DNA from: Enoplolaimus lenunculus
Lineage: Eukaryota > Nematoda > Enoplea > Enoplida > Thoracostomopsidae
DNA: 64,000 nucleotides
Reading direction: 5' to 3'
Assembly (NCBI GenBank): GCA_030248215.1
Contig: JASANG010003684.1
Location: forward strand, 186,001-250,000
Under the pieces are notes generated by a model, which saw only the letters and a program-made list of their open reading frames with translations, was not told the origin of the DNA and searched no databases. Shown here piece after piece: positions 12,021-25,506 of the stretch. Each line of letters opens with the position of its first letter. Positions within the stretch are counted from its first letter, which is position 1. The translations under genes were made by a program, and so were the position numbers.

Positions 12021-12189
12021 CGGGCTCGTAGCTAGAGGGCCATGGGTGGGGGCGGCTCAGCCCCCCCGGGCAAAAACTTTGGACCCACCAGAAAATTTTC
12101 AACCTTGGTTGTAAGTCAACGAAAACCCTTGTATGCTCCTCCTGAATATTTTTTTTAGCTTTTCCCAACAAAGAGAGCTGGCTACAGTC
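12021..12189 (-). mobile_element. MITE family B, reversed
   Basis: CGGGCTCGTAGCTAGAGGG to AGAGCTGGCTACAGTCC, with GGCTCAGCCCCCCCGGG and CAACGAAAACCCTTGTATGC inside. Confidence 0.7.
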
Positions 12190-12866
12190 CTGCTTCATCA
12201 AAACGACTTTATACAAGCCCATCACACATTTCGCACGCCACTGTATATTAATTCGAACGTATTCCGCCTGCATTATAGAAAATTTTGGGCCCTTTTAGCC
12301 ATGTTGAACTGTGGTAATTAACTCGCCTGTCTTAATAAATTGTTTGATCGATTTTATATACCTCAAATGTTCTCAAATGGTGATTGTCACGTTGTATTTA
12401 TAACTGGCGTATTAATCTGATGACAGGGGCCAAGTGGACTTGGTTGTATGTAGTGCCGCGCTGTATCTGGTTCTGGTTACGTTGATGAAAATGATTGTAA
12501 CCAGCAAGGTATTGTAGTTGGAACATGTTAATTATAGGGGTCTGCCCACTGTCAGACAAGGGTAGGGGTTTCTTAAATTTTACTTAAGTGTCTACTTTAT
12601 GCTTAAGTGATTACTTTAGTCACCGACTTAGTAAATACTTTTTCAGCAAACGCCAGATGAGAGCCACTATCATAACAAGAAAGCCATAGTTTGGCTTGAT
12701 ATTACTGACGCGCCACGAGTCTACAACTTCAAGTAAACAAAGTTCAGTAGGCCTGAACTGTTGATCTGTAATATATCAAATTTACTCAGCGACTTAAACT
12801 ACCTGTTTAGTATTTATTTAAGTACGCTTTTAAACACGACAGAATGGTTAAGTAGCACTTACTTAA

Positions 12867-13140
12867 CAGGGTGTAACCGGATATCAGTTTCCGTTTCCAT
12901 TATAGAAATATCGGATATTCCGTTATTTCTACGTTCAAAATTAGTTATAAATCACGTATATACCTCGCAATTTTTGGTTGCAGATATGCTGCAATTGGCA
13001 GAAAAACAAAATGTTTTAAACTTTTATACTTCAATATCCGTTTCCGTTATTTTGATCACTATATGTCTCAGTTTCCGGTTTGTTAATTTGATCACTATCT
13101 GTTTCAATTTCCGTTATTTTCACTATTTGTTTACACCCTG
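12867..13140 (+). mobile_element. hAT-type MITE (CAGGGTGTAAC ends)
   Basis: CAGGGTGTAACCGG and TTTACACCCTG are inverted. Flanks TTACTTAA and ATACTTAA differ at one base. The body repeats GTTTCCGTTAT and GATCACTAT. Confidence 0.82.
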
Positions 13141-14480
13141 ATACTTAAGTAAGTTGTACTATATGTATGGCGTCAGAAAGCCAGCCAGGAAGACTCAGGA
13201 CTTCGAAATAAAGAATTTGGTGCAATTTGGTACTCGCGCTAAAATCGTAACGAAACGCATTGTAAAAACAATGATGCTGACAGTTTTTCATTTTGAGTAT
13301 GGTGCCAAATTTTCTTTCTAACTGCGTTTAACGAAAACCTAAAATACCTGAAAACCTTACTTATAAAACAAACGCAATGAGAAGCTAAAGCTTTTTTACT
13401 AAATTACGTAAAATTTCACCACCGAATTTGCCGGAACCGTTACAAATTCTACTGGAGCCGGACTCAGATCACCGGTTGTACACTGACGGACATCAAATTC
13501 TGCCATCGACAAAAATTAAAAACAAGTTATTAACCTTGTGTCTCACAACTGCCAGTGCCAAAAAAACGTTTCGCTGATGTCGACAACAAAATCATATTTA
13601 GGATATAAAACTGCTACCCCGTCCGTTTCTGTGAGGGGGTTAGGCTTGCATATATAATAACGATCAAATTACGCTTATCCAAACTCCACACCCACCGTTG
13701 TTGTTGTTGTTGTTGTTATACACCAAACTCAGTTTTAAAACTGAAAAAGGTTTTGTTTTGGAAATATTTTACCTCATTTTGCTTCGCTGGTAAACGAATG
13801 AGATAAAATTTAAACAGTTTGTATACGAATTCTTTGAGAGTTTACACAAACACACACAAGTTGTGTCCGGTCTCCAATGATTCTGACAGTCAAAAATTAA
13901 TATGGCAAGCTTCAGCACTTCAATTTATCGTTTTGATAGAATAAATGTGTTAATATTTTTATTAGATATGAAACCGAGGTTAAACTCACAAAAATATGCT
14001 TAATCCATTGTTACGCCCCTTAAAAAGTACCATTGGCCCATAATACATTACAAATGAAACAATCAACCATTATAAGGGGGTGGATCCAGAAAATTTTGAC
14101 GGGGACCACACAAGTATAAAGCTTGCAACTCGCAAGCGTAGTGATCAAGGTGCCGAATACAATTTTAGTACTATATATTCTCAACGTAAAATTCGGTTGT
14201 TGCGAGACCGACGTCAGGGTAGCCAACGCTATTTGCCAACAGTATTAACGTCATTTTTAGCTAAAAGTTTATACTCAGTATCTGTTGCGGCTGTGTTCTT
14301 TGAAGAACAAGAGTGAATAGTGTAACATCTTAGGTATGTAATTTTTGAGACCAACCTTTAATACCTAACGTTTAACAAACAACAATTTGACTAACCTAAT
14401 TGGTCAATGTAACGTGGTATGTATTCAGTAACATGGAAATTTGGCCAATTTTCAAACATTTATATTATAACAACAAACAT
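13141..14480. other. Stretch without a gene
   Basis: A GTT microsatellite (13697-13717), fragments of hAT-like ends near 13440-13490 and 14080, and otherwise unique AT-rich sequence. Confidence 0.45.
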
Positions 14481-14484
14481 CGTT

Positions 14485-14643
14485 GTTAAATGGTGGATTG
14501 CAAAAGGGGCTAAAAAATTTTTAAGGAGGGGCATACAAGAGATTTCTGACTTACAAGCAAGGTTGAAAATTTTCTGGGATGCCAAAGTGCTTCCAACGGG
14601 GTTGAGCCCTCCTGGCCCTCCACTCCCTTTGGCTACGGGCCCG
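14485..14643 (+). mobile_element. MITE family B, left end lost
   Basis: AGGAGGGGCATACAAGAG, TTACAAGCAAGGTTG, then TGAGCCCTCCTGGCCCTCC and GGCTACGGGCCCG. Confidence 0.7.
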
Positions 14644-15739
14644 ATTGAATTCTGAATGAAAGTTGCGAGCGATAATTAAACGCAAGAAGTACAAGGCCAA
14701 GCTTCGCAAAGGGCTGCCGTGCGTAATGACCCTTGGAAACATGCAGCATACATCTGTAGTCCAAAAAGCTATCAATCACTGGTGCTTGTGTGTCCCCGCA
14801 GAGAGTTTAAATATGTCAAATTGGACCTAGACTTTTTTCAAAATATCTTTTTCATTTTTATCGCTGTATTGGTGCGGTAATCGCAGTACAATACATGTTG
14901 AAAATCAAACACTTTGAATTGTCATAAGCGATTGACCGGGTCATGCTTTATACTTTGGTTTCAGCCGAGACTGAATACGTTTAAGCGTCCATATTCTCAA
15001 ATGTGTGTAGCATCTATATCACCAGTTGGTTATAAGTATAGTAACGTAGGAACTATGGCCGACGCTTCAGGCAATAATTGTAAGTTTATAGCGTAAAAAA
15101 ATCTGACGAAGCTTATTATCCTTTACACCAGTGCTGAACTTCAATAAAAAATAGTACATTTCTACAGAATTTATATTTTGTTTATAACTTAATTTAAATA
15201 TATGAAGGTTGCAAGATAAAGTATTCAGTGTTCTAACTTTTGCCGTTCAAAGGTATTTTACGGCTAAAAATGATATTCCGATTGTTATTCTGATTGTTAA
15301 CTCCAGCCAATTGCCAAAAATTTCGATGACGTCAAAACCAGATCGCACTGTGTAGGTATTTTGCCAAATTTAATATTAATTATTAGGCGTAAGATTTGCA
15401 TTTGACCATTACAAAACAAATCCTTTATAAAGACTATCGTATACATGAAACCAATGAAAGCACGAAGAAGTGACTTGAGCATAGTGAACAACACAACATT
15501 TACCAAAAGCTACGGTTTCTGCTTCATATAAGTTTTTGCCTATAACCACAGGCTTGCAACGGTGAGCATAGAAGCAATAAATCCGTTTAAAATCTTTCAG
15601 GCGAAAGGAGAAGAAAGGTACAGCTTAAAAATTATTCCTCGGACGTTGCGCTTGCTGGCAAAAAAACTTTAACATAACGTTTTATACCCTTGTGAAATCA
15701 AATCCTGCCGATTCCTCTGTGCATATCTGTAGCTTTTCC

Positions 15740-15929
15740 GGCCCATGTTACTTTAAGGGGCGTCCGGTTTTCTGGTGGATCCATAAATCAGTAAGTTTAG
15801 ATTCTAGATTACATTTTTTGCTTAGGTTTAGGCTTAGGCTTAGGAATACGCTTTTGCAACGCTTAGGCTTAGGCTTAGGCATAGGAATACGCTTAGTCTA
15901 CGGTTACACCCCTTAATGTAACATTGGCC
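15740..15929 (+). mobile_element. MITE family A
   Basis: GGCCCATGTTACTTTAAGGG at the left and AATGTAACATTGGCC at the right. The core carries (GGCTTA)n blocks around AATACGC. Confidence 0.75.
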
Positions 15930-16319
15930 GCTTTTCCTCTATTTGTGCTAGTCGTAAACTTTAGACAGAACATATTATAGTTCACGTGTGTGCACCCAGC
16001 GGTGATATTTTCACTAGTTAGGAATACATATAAACCAAAAAGTATACCCCTGCGCACCGCCTCAGCAGTTCTTTCTGTCTTGGAACAAGGCTATAATAAG
16101 CAACACAACTCCTGTAGAAGCACAATATAGTGCGGTTTTCGGTGATAAAATATAGAGAGCAAACGGCTTTCCCGCCATCGGTGGTATATAGCCGGTCCAG
16201 ATATAAGAGCGACTATTCTGAACACTAAAATAGAAAAGATGGTTCGAGATTTAAGTTTCTCAATTTGTGCACGTGGTTATCGTGTCAGAACACTTCTGTA
16301 GCTTGCTCCACACGCTAGT

Positions 16320-16990
16320 GGGGACTAAAAAATTTCGCAAGGGGCATGCAAGGAGTTCCAAGTGACTTTTAAGAGCTTTGAAACCTTTATAGAGGGGGCT
16401 AACATTTTTTCTTGAAATGCTCAACATAAATAGTTTGCTTCTTAATGTCCGGTTATAAGCATGGAAACACTGTAGTGACGCAAATAAGAGGGGGTAATAA
16501 GAGGAGGTCCGCATTTTGAATCCCAATCAATCGGAGTTCGTATCCCTAATAAGAGTCCGCGAGCAGATAGCGTTTCTAAACCCTAATTAGAGTCCATAAA
16601 TGTTAATTATCCCTTAGTGTAGTTCATAAATGACTCCAGGACCGAATAAAATTGAGTTTGAAACTTTAAAGTGTACTTAGGTTTTGAAAGTACATTCCTA
16701 AGTATAACATTGCGTTATCACTCAAGCTTTTGATACAAGACAAACGTTTAGTTGAACGGATAGTTGCAATACCGGATATAAAGTAGTAACGAAGAGTCGC
16801 GGGGGGGGGGGGGTAAAAATAAACAACAGTTCGCAACCAAATAACAGGGGATACCCTCTTGAGAGGTCAAATAAACGTTAGTCTCCCCTCTTATTCCCGT
16901 CACTACAGTACGGCAAAGGGGCAGAATATGAATGCGTGGTAATTTGTAAAAAGTGACTTTTATTTTACAAATCTTGATGCGCTGAGCCTA
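16320..16990 (+). mobile_element. MITE family B remnant interrupted by element Q
   Basis: GGGGACTAAAAAATTTCGC and AAGGGGCATGCAAGGAG are family B. A second inverted-repeat element (16469-16909) sits inside it, and the right part is eroded. Confidence 0.45.
16469..16909 (+). mobile_element. Inverted-repeat MITE Q (ACTGTAGTGACG ends)
   Basis: ACTGTAGTGACGCAAATAAG at the left matches CTTATTCCCGTCACTACAGT at the right. A second copy starts at 62833. A G13-like run lies at 16800. No open reading frame. Confidence 0.75.
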
Positions 16991-17514
16991 GCGGGGAAAT
17001 TTTAAAAGCTGGAAGACCATGGGATGGATGCTAAAAATATTAATTTTGAATAATTAAAACGCGCATTAATATAAAAAAGAGCTAAGTTTTTATTCAAATT
17101 TTGAAGCATTAATATGCCTTTAGAGTGAACCGAGTCTCGTATTATTTGAGGGGCAACATCAGAGATTTTCACCATAATAAATTTGTGATCTGCTAAATTT
17201 CGACTAGCACAATCTATATTATTAAACCTGGAACGCCTCACACACGCAGCCTGGGCAACGTTCACGCAGTTACGGTTGTTTAATTTATAAACAAGAGACA
17301 GCATATATATGCAAATTAGAACACATTCTGGAAGTTTTTTGAGCATATTTTCAGTTTGCAAATTTAAAACCACGTTGACTAGTTAATATTTGTGCAGCAA
17401 ATATATTTTGTGAATCAATCTTTTAGTATATATGTTCGGTCGCCAGTTTATCTTGACAAGTTTTTGAAGTTCAAAAGCCTGAGTAAGCGTTAATTCGTAC
17501 AATATCGATTCCTA

Positions 17515-17867
17515 CTCTCTAAAAGCTTAAACTAACCTGATTTAAGCTTTAGCTAATCCAGCAGTATTAAACTAGCTTTCTAGAATAACTGAACTAACTG
17601 GTAGATTTACGCTTAAACTAATATAAAATCTTACGTATTTTTAGCTTAAGCTAAACTTTGTGAACCCTTTGATACGCATAATTTCTGGGTGGCACTTGTG
17701 ATTTAAACTAAAAATAAGTTTACTTAAACTTATGTTAAACTAAAAATATGTTAGTTTAAGTAAAACTTTAAATTCTAGTTTAGTTAGTCCGTCCAGCCAT
17801 TTGAGTTTTACTTAAACTAATATTCCAGGTTAGTTAAGCTATAATTTAAGTTTAAGTTTTTAGAGAG
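17515..17867. mobile_element. Foldback element with CTCTCTAAAA ends
   Basis: CTCTCTAAAAGCTTAAAC at the left and GTTTAAGTTTTTAGAGAG at the right are inverted, flanked by TA on each side. The interior is many AAACTAA/TTAGTTT words. A TA duplication would suit a Tc1/mariner-type element. Confidence 0.6.
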
Positions 17868-19212
17868 TATGTGTTGCCAACTTGGCGGTCATTCTCAATT
17901 TTCTTTCAATTCAAATGAAATTAAAAGCTGTTTCAAGAGACCTTTCTATATTGCAGCAGCCATCAATTATCAAGCTCAACCTTTATACGGTTGCTGTTGG
18001 CTCTATAAATTAAATTATACTACAGACAGCACTGCGATAATTACATTTTCACAACAAGCGATAACGAACTTACCGTCTACAAACCCCAAATGTGATTTTC
18101 TGTACGAGAAAAATAATTGCGTTCTGCATATAAAAGTCAATATGAAACACAAGACAAGATCATATCTGTTTCAACTGCTATAAACAAATTCGGCTGCCGC
18201 GGCGGGGAGAAAAACAACAACCCTGATGCGGCCGCTCTTCTCTCTCGTGTCGCGCGAGAAACAAAACCAAAACTCTATCATTTTTGGGTTATAATATACA
18301 CAAGTTTCGCGATGGCGGTAGCACATTTTATTACGATCGGTTTGCTCTTCGCTAGCCAGCGTATTGAAACAGGCACAATTACATGCTAATCGTTTACATC
18401 TCATAGCTCTAATGCCCTCCTTATATATCAGCATGCTTGAATATATAGGACCATGAAAAAATCATGTCAGCTAGCTACCTAATAGCTAGCTAGCTAGCTA
18501 GTTTCATAGTTAGCTAACTGGTAGCTAGGTAACCAGAGACGTGACTTAGCTAGCTAGCCGGTTAGCTAAAATACACGCTTGAACTTCGTAGCTGTTAACT
18601 AGCCCACTAGCTAGCTAGCTAGCTAGCTACAGCTAGCTAGCTAAAGTTGTATATATGCATGGTTTAGTTGATAAATTATTTGTCTTCAAATGTTGGTTTG
18701 TTAATATTCGAACCAGTCTCTGGTGCGACACTCAGACAGTTGCAGGCGAGAGCTGACTATGCGGCATTAAATATCGATTGCGTTGGTTCTATTGGCAATA
18801 TAGAATAGTAACAGAAGCCTATTGTTAACCGGAAGTACTTGTGCAACCAAGCGTGATGCTTTTAATGTTTAATACAATCTAAGCGCAAATGCCCTAGCTA
18901 TCGCATTAACGAGGCATCAAAGTTTTTGTATGAGTGGTGAACCAGCTATTTAAGTATGAGGTGTTTGAGAATAATTACATTCTGCAAGGACGATCGCAGC
19001 AACAACGCTTTTAACCATTGAGCGTTTTTACGAGTTTCGATTTGTGACAAATCGTTTTTCACTCAAGCAACAGAAGGCCACCAGATGATTGTATTGAATT
19101 ATATATTTAAATTTTTAAATTAGCTCAGAACGTAGTCGAAACTGGGTCCACACCAGCCACTGAGTACAACGAATAAAAACTTTGAGATGTAAAAGAGAAG
19201 AGGTAATCCTGT
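17868..19212. other. Stretch without a recognised gene apart from the TAGC repeat
   Basis: A 104-codon frame (17869-18183) and an overlapping 90-codon frame were read. Neither has a recognised motif or a spliced neighbour. Confidence 0.4.
18461..18650. repeat. TAGC palindromic simple repeat
   Basis: Runs of AGCTAGCTAGCTAGCT broken by short unique words. Every unit is self-complementary. Confidence 0.9.
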
Positions 19213-19378
19213 CGCGTAGCCAGCTCACTTTGCTGAAGGCCAAAACCTTTTCAAGAGGGGCATACAAAGGTTTTCGATGAATTGCAAGCAAGGTTAAAAG
19301 CTTTCTAGGGTGTGTCAAAATTTTTCCTGGGGGCGGGGCGGCTAAGTCCTATTTGGCCTCACTCCGGGCTGCGGGCCT
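19213..19378 (+). mobile_element. MITE family B
   Basis: CGCGTAGCCAGCTCACTTTG to GGGCTGCGGGCCTG, with AGGGGCATACAAAGG and GCAAGCAAGGTTAAAAG inside. Confidence 0.7.
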
Positions 19379-20624
19379 GAGTTAATTGGAAAACGTACAT
19401 CGAAAAACCCAACACTACATTTTGTCCGAGAACTTTGACAGCAATAAGAAAAAAATGGCATACGCACTTTGCTTAAAATACATATTCACCCATTATCTCA
19501 AGTCTTCAAGCGACCAGCAAATGACCAAAACAACAAACGGTGTTCGTCAAGCTCAGCAGTTGCCAATCGCATAGCTGATTGCCAGTACAACTAAGCCATA
19601 TATATATATGAAAATAGACCAGATTTTAATAAACTCGAAACAATTCTAGCCCTTGGTCGTAGTAAGTATTAATTATTATTATTATTATGATTATAATTAT
19701 TATTATTGCTATTATTATTAGAATATATACAAAGCTTCATATTAACTGCAGTTTAAGCGTTTCAAAGTCTTATCCAAACAGCAAAATTTTGACTCATAAA
19801 ATTGTTGTGAGATATATTCGAAATTAACACATAAATATAATATCATACGCCGATCTGCGTTTAAACCAACATAACCCAAAACCATAGCAATTGTTTGAAA
19901 CCTAAAGTCTCATTAGATGGGCTTTTACTTGAGCGGTACATACAAAGATACATGTATACATAAATCCAAACCAGAAATTATGAGCGCTGCCGGTGCCGGA
20001 ATATTGGCTCGGTGTGTGTGACCGGTATCCGGTGGAGAAAACTTTAAACAATTTGCTATGTTTTAAAATTTTTACGCTATAGTACCTACCTGTATAAAAA
20101 TCGCTTATGAAACCCCGGGGGTCCAGTGGCACCTCCTTGCACATTGCTGCCGGCGGTTATGCCCTAAACGCGGTCTATTGACACCATTATATTATACTTT
20201 TAACCTTCCTAAACAACGTTGAGTATGGTGTATGTTAGTATCAGACACGAAACATACACATTTAGACTCTCTCTCTGCTAAAAGCTCCGTAATAAAAGAG
20301 ATGAACGCCCAGACCAAAAGAAAGAGCTTGATCGGTTTTGTAAAGATCACCATACAGTCAATTAATTGCAATGTTGCAACTAAACATAAGCCTAAGACAA
20401 AGCAAAGCCTAAACCTGTACGTTAATAGCCTAAATGTGGTGTAAAGCCTAAATATGAATACCTAATCCTAAGCCTTTTTCCAGCCTCTATTAAGTTTACA
20501 GGTTTTTCTGCCTCGTAAAAACCTTGTTGTAGTCTGAACCTAAATCGTGTAATCAATTTAGCAATTTTCAAAGCAGCCGGTAGCTCTGCCCCGCTAGTAT
20601 AAAAACGGCTCTTGTTAACTTCAC

Positions 20625-21662
20625 TGCCGCACTAAAATCCCACTGTTAGATCATATGAATTTGAACTAGCAGGGGGAATTTTAGGATTTTGGTATGTAGT
20701 AGCATGTAGAATTTTGGATTTCCGGGATATGGTCGAAGATTTAGATTGTAGTATTAGTATATGGTAGAATGTAACCTTTCGAAATTTTGAGATATGGTCG
20801 AAAGTAGGATTTTGTGATTTTTATATATAGAGATGTGACCAAAGGTGGGATTTTGCGGATTATTTTGAGACATGGTCCAAGGCACGATTTTGGGATTGCG
20901 GGGATATGATGTGATTTAGAGCTTTGATATTTTAGGATACGGTGAATGGTAGCATTTTGGGATGCGGGAATTTGGGGTGTCTGAATGTAGTCGCACGTGG
21001 GATCTTGGATGTTGTATTGTAGCAGGTGAGATGTCGTGATATTGTTCCAGATCAGATTTTGCAATTCACGGTGACGGGTATAGTTAGATTTGAAATGATG
21101 GATCGAAGAGCAAGGCTACCTCTGCTTAAGTCAAAGCCTACGGCTAAGCCTAAGCCTAAACCTGAGCCTAAGTCCACGCCTAAGTCGAAGCCTAAGGCTA
21201 CGTAGAAGTCTATGGCTAAGCCTGCGTGGGATCTTATGCCTGAACCGTCGCTGTAAAAATTAGTACTACATAATATTAAGTCTATTTTCCCTTAATTTTT
21301 TGTACCTAATATATACTGGTATTGAACATTAAATACTAAGAACAAATAGTACTAAATATGATATGCAGTACTCTAGTGCTTAATATTAAAGAATATATTT
21401 CTCTAAAACTAAAGCTTATTTTCCTTGGCAATCTATTAAAGGAAAAACTACTAATAGTAATATTATATACTATTTTTTACAGCGTTCTAAACCTAAGCCT
21501 AAGCCTAAGAATTAGCATATTAACCTATGCCTAACCTCAAAGAATTGCTCACGAAAAATGATACTGAAACTACCAAATTCCAAAATTTCAACATCCCAAA
21601 AGTCCACCACAATCTAAAGCTATTAGCTTGATATCTGGGATGGTGGGATTTTGGGACGGCAG
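20625..21662 (+). mobile_element. Composite inverted-repeat element F1 with minisatellite core
   Basis: CTGCCGCACTAAAATCCCAC at the left and GTGGGATTTTGGGACGGCAG at the right are inverted. Inside are GATATGGTCGAAG/GGGATTTTG repeats (20690-21070), CCTAAGCC hexamers, a nested 236-bp foldback and more hexamers. No target duplication was found. Confidence 0.65.
21249..21484. mobile_element. Foldback element nested in F1
   Basis: CGCTGTAAAAATTAGTACTA at the left and ATACTATTTTTTACAGCG at the right are inverted; the interior is very AT-rich. Confidence 0.6.
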
Positions 21663-23286
21663 GAAACTGTTGCTCATGTAGCACTATATAATTACTGATT
21701 AACCACAAGTTGTCAAAAATATAATTTTTTGGGCTTGTGAGTTGGATTTGTTTAAACCCTTAAATTACGCGTTGGGTCTACACAAAGCTACGCAGCAAGC
21801 GATCATAGATAATTTTTCTGTCATTAAAGTTGTAAAGGCTGATTTCTAAAATCCACTTTTTACTCTTTAGTATCACAAGTTTTCTAAACTATAACAGCCG
21901 GTGAACTCACGTGCGCTTAAATCTAGTCAGTATAATGCTTAATAATGAGCATTGCACAATTGTTAACCTACAGAACATTTTAGTTGGTGAAAATGAAATG
22001 CGAAAGTGAACTCAAGCTTCAATTTGCTGGTTATAAGTACAAGTAGCAGAGGCATAAAGTAATAAAATCACACTCGTTCCTTTACATGGCCAAACGCACC
22101 AAACCTATATAGGTTTGTACGCTCTCTCAAGCCCGCAACCAGTATTTGATATTTGAAGTGGCGCGGAGGCATTTCTAGGTGGGACATAAAACATTTTTCT
22201 TAACATAGAATTCATTTAATACCGCCGATAAATTTTTCGGCCAGGGGGATGGAGACATTCTTTAAGTGGGTGACGCCCACATCGCCCCTCCATAGTTGCG
22301 GGCCTGGCTGTCTGCGCAGCCAGTTTGTATTGTGTACTGCCCAGTATACTTCTATACATGTCGGCCACTGGTGGGAACGGGGAAGGTTGTTCACTAAAAC
22401 CAAAACAAATAAGAGAAACATACCCAAAATATATATAACATCAACATGAGAGAAAGAAAGAGACAACAAACATAACAACAGCCCACTTTCATTCGTTGCT
22501 TTCTAGACTCACAACGAGGGGGGGATCGTGAACTGGATCACGGTTCGTGGTTTCCCATATTAGACACCCAAAGAGTTTCAAATGATAAATAATTTATTTT
22601 CAGTCACCACCACAAGCATACATACCGCCACCCGGAGACCACTACAGGATTTGTTGCGTTGTGCGCGCGGTGGTCTCTTGTGCACACATGCTTTTAAACT
22701 GCGCTTCTAATTAGGGGCGCAGCCGCCACAAGTTCACTTCAAAAACGTATAAACCTAAAAAAAGTTTTTTGACCACTAAGATGCAGAAGGTTGTAATATT
22801 CAAATGCGAGCTAAAATCACTTTTTTATCTCGCCATAATTTCGAGACGCGATAAATTCTCTCTATCCCGCCAGTTGTATGCCAGCCTGACGATGATGCTA
22901 AGTAGATTTGCTAATAGAGATTGTAGACATCACAAGCTGTATATTAATACACCCAGTAACTCTTTGGTCACAAATTTATACTTAAGCAAGAAATCGTTTT
23001 GGATATCAAATTAATTGATGTTTAGTAGCTGGGACGCAAGTTGACAACAACGGCAGATCCAGAAATTTCTGACGGACTGGCGGGCTGGCTAAATGTTATG
23101 AAACTCGATTTTTTTACTATATGCAATAGATGTACGATTATTCTGAGGCGGAAAGGTATGTCCGTTGTCAGTATCCGGTAGTAGTGAGTTTTACACTATG
23201 AATGGCCGAAGTATTTTCCCCATAAGTAACTGATAATGAATTGAGGCCAAGCTATCCAGGATCGAAATTTTACTTGTTGTGATTTT
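21663..23286. other. Stretch without a recognised gene
   Basis: Contains an eroded element with CGCCCCTCCATAGTTGCGG (22230-22310) and GCGCGCGGTGGTCTCTTG near 22660. No exon structure was seen. Confidence 0.4.
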
Positions 23287-23469
23287 AGCCCATGCAAAAG
23301 ATCAGCTGCGGAACGTTTTTCTGTGGGACTGCAGCAATAGAGTAAGCTTAAACTTTAGACTAATTTTTTGCTTAGTCTTAGCCTTAGGTTTAGGCATAAG
23401 TTCATTCTTACGATTAGGCTTAGCCTTCGGTGTACGCTTATACTACTGTTACGGTCCTGTTCTATACTA
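23287..23469 (+). mobile_element. MITE family A, degraded
   Basis: AGCCCATGCAAAAGATC, GCGGAACGTTTTTCTG, GGACTGCAGCAATAGAG and TTAGGC-like blocks are present; the right end is eroded near CCTGTTCTATACTAGC. Confidence 0.65.
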
Positions 23470-25498
23470 GCATTTTCGGTTCAGAAAGTTGTCACATTTT
23501 TCATGTTATTTTTAATATTAAAATTCAAACGATAAGCTGCTTGATTTGAGATAACTATAAAACAATCGAGATAAAAGTTCATCGAAATCCAAATATAGAT
23601 TTACACTAAGGATTGTGTTGAAAATATTAATATTTAATAATTCGCTCACCGAAATTATAATTTGTAATCTTTAAACACGTCTATTTTCGGCAAATGAACA
23701 TTAAAATATTGCCGAAATATATAAAGTTAATCAAAATTGGAGCTGAATTTGTCGTTTATAATTTAGCTAATCTTTTCGATCTAAATATACTGATCATGGG
23801 TGCCATCAGAGTATTGGGTTGTCGTGCGCAAGTGAGGCTTTTGAACAAAATGTACAATAGCAAACAGTTTGAAGCCAGTAAGCAATTGTTTTGCTCTACA
23901 TACAACGTACGTTTGTAACAAATTGCTCAGTGAATCCATGAGAGGAGAGGTATGTACAGAATATGGACCTTCAGGAATTTAATAAAAAAGTGGCTTAATT
24001 GGTAGATCTCGACGCGGGTTTAGGGGTACCATTTTAAGTGTTGCAACATCCCCAGGGTCAAATATGATGGCCCTTTAAAATGTTACTTTTTACGATAGCA
24101 AACATGGTTTGACGCCCAAGGATGGCCCTTCGAACTTCAAGAATCCAATTTTTCAAACGTCCAAATTGACGAGTAAATAACCATTCGAGGTCATGAGAAG
24201 CTCAAATATGAAAACATTTTTGAAATCCGACAATTTCTGGTCGAACACCGGACTGGGGCGATAATGGATAAACCCTTTTATTGTATATATAGCTAAGACA
24301 TTGTGATTAAGCTATTCATCTAGTAAACGAACATAGCCAACGAGGATATTAACGAAAAACGGACACAAATTTAATGAAAAAATTTTCATTTTTGCTGTCT
24401 TTAAACTGTATTTGCCAGGTGCAAAAATGCTGCACTTTAGACAACCAATAACAAAAATAATTAAAGTTACATACGTAACAAATCCACTTAGACTAGACTC
24501 TGTGACCCTATAATAGAAAATGGTACACTCAAAAGCCACACCGCGCATCACATTCTATAGTTCCTGACTATTATATATACTAAGCATATACCATAAGTAG
24601 GCTTGTTCTTGTGTCTTACATGAAGCCTATGCAGAGACTCAATGGCGCGAGAACGTAGCGAGAATATTGGAAAAGGGTCAAGCCGAGCCCGGTGTCAGAG
24701 GGATAAAGCGGTCACAGTCGCCAGCACATTTAGAAAAATTTTGGTGCCTCAAGAAAAAGTTTTAGTTCTGATTTTTATAAGTTTGCTATTTCAACGGCAT
24801 GTTTCTGATAAAATAGTTTTTGTCCCACAAGCAGGTTCAGCTGCACCGGGTTTGGCTTGAGAGACGTAAAAAATCAACGTATGGGTTTTTAAATTACCGA
24901 CTTAAAAACTTCGTGAAACCACTGGAACAAAAATCACAAAACGATCGATGTTGGCCCTTTATTCCGCTCGGAGCTACGCCCTTATACGCATATACGTCGG
25001 TTTTGTTCTTGTGTTACACATGAATCCTACTCAAAGACCCGATGAAGATTAATTCCCTGCCAAAGCTTTTAGGAAACGACTGTGTCTGATAAATTTAACT
25101 CTCTCTCACCCCATGATGATAACTGTGATAGGTTTTCGAACACGACTTTTCACAGAGTCAAATGTGTATATTATAATAGAAATGGAACTCATTAGTAAAA
25201 GTGACTTGGTGCACGACCGCGCTCGCAGCAATAGGGGATGGCTCCAGCCCTCTTAGAAATGTTTTGCCCCACACTCGAAAGTTTAGCCCAGCTTTTCAGA
25301 TTGCTATTTAAATCGCATACCCTTTCTGATAGCGTTTGGCCGGCATTGTAGCGGGTAGAGCTGTCTATAAGCCTGCGCGATACATAAACTGATATTCATA
25401 CTTCACCCAATGATTATTACTCAACAGTCCTTTTTTTGCTGATATGATATGTCTTTATAGTGTCTCAGCTGTTTGTAATTTTAAGCTAAAATTACTAG
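23470..25498. other. Stretch without a recognised gene
   Basis: A 74-codon frame at 23694-23918 ends in a helix-like LLNKMYNSKQFEASKQLF. A direct repeat of TTGTTCTTGTGT..ACATGAA.CCTA lies at about 24604 and 25002. No confident exon. Confidence 0.4.
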
Positions 25499-25506
25499 TG
25501 CTCGAT

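Noticed and set aside
24602-25045. Long terminal repeats suggested by the direct repeat of TTGTTCTTGTGT..ACATGAA.CCTA
   Set aside because: The repeated part is only about 45 bp, no primer-binding site or coding remnant lies between the copies, and no target duplication was seen.
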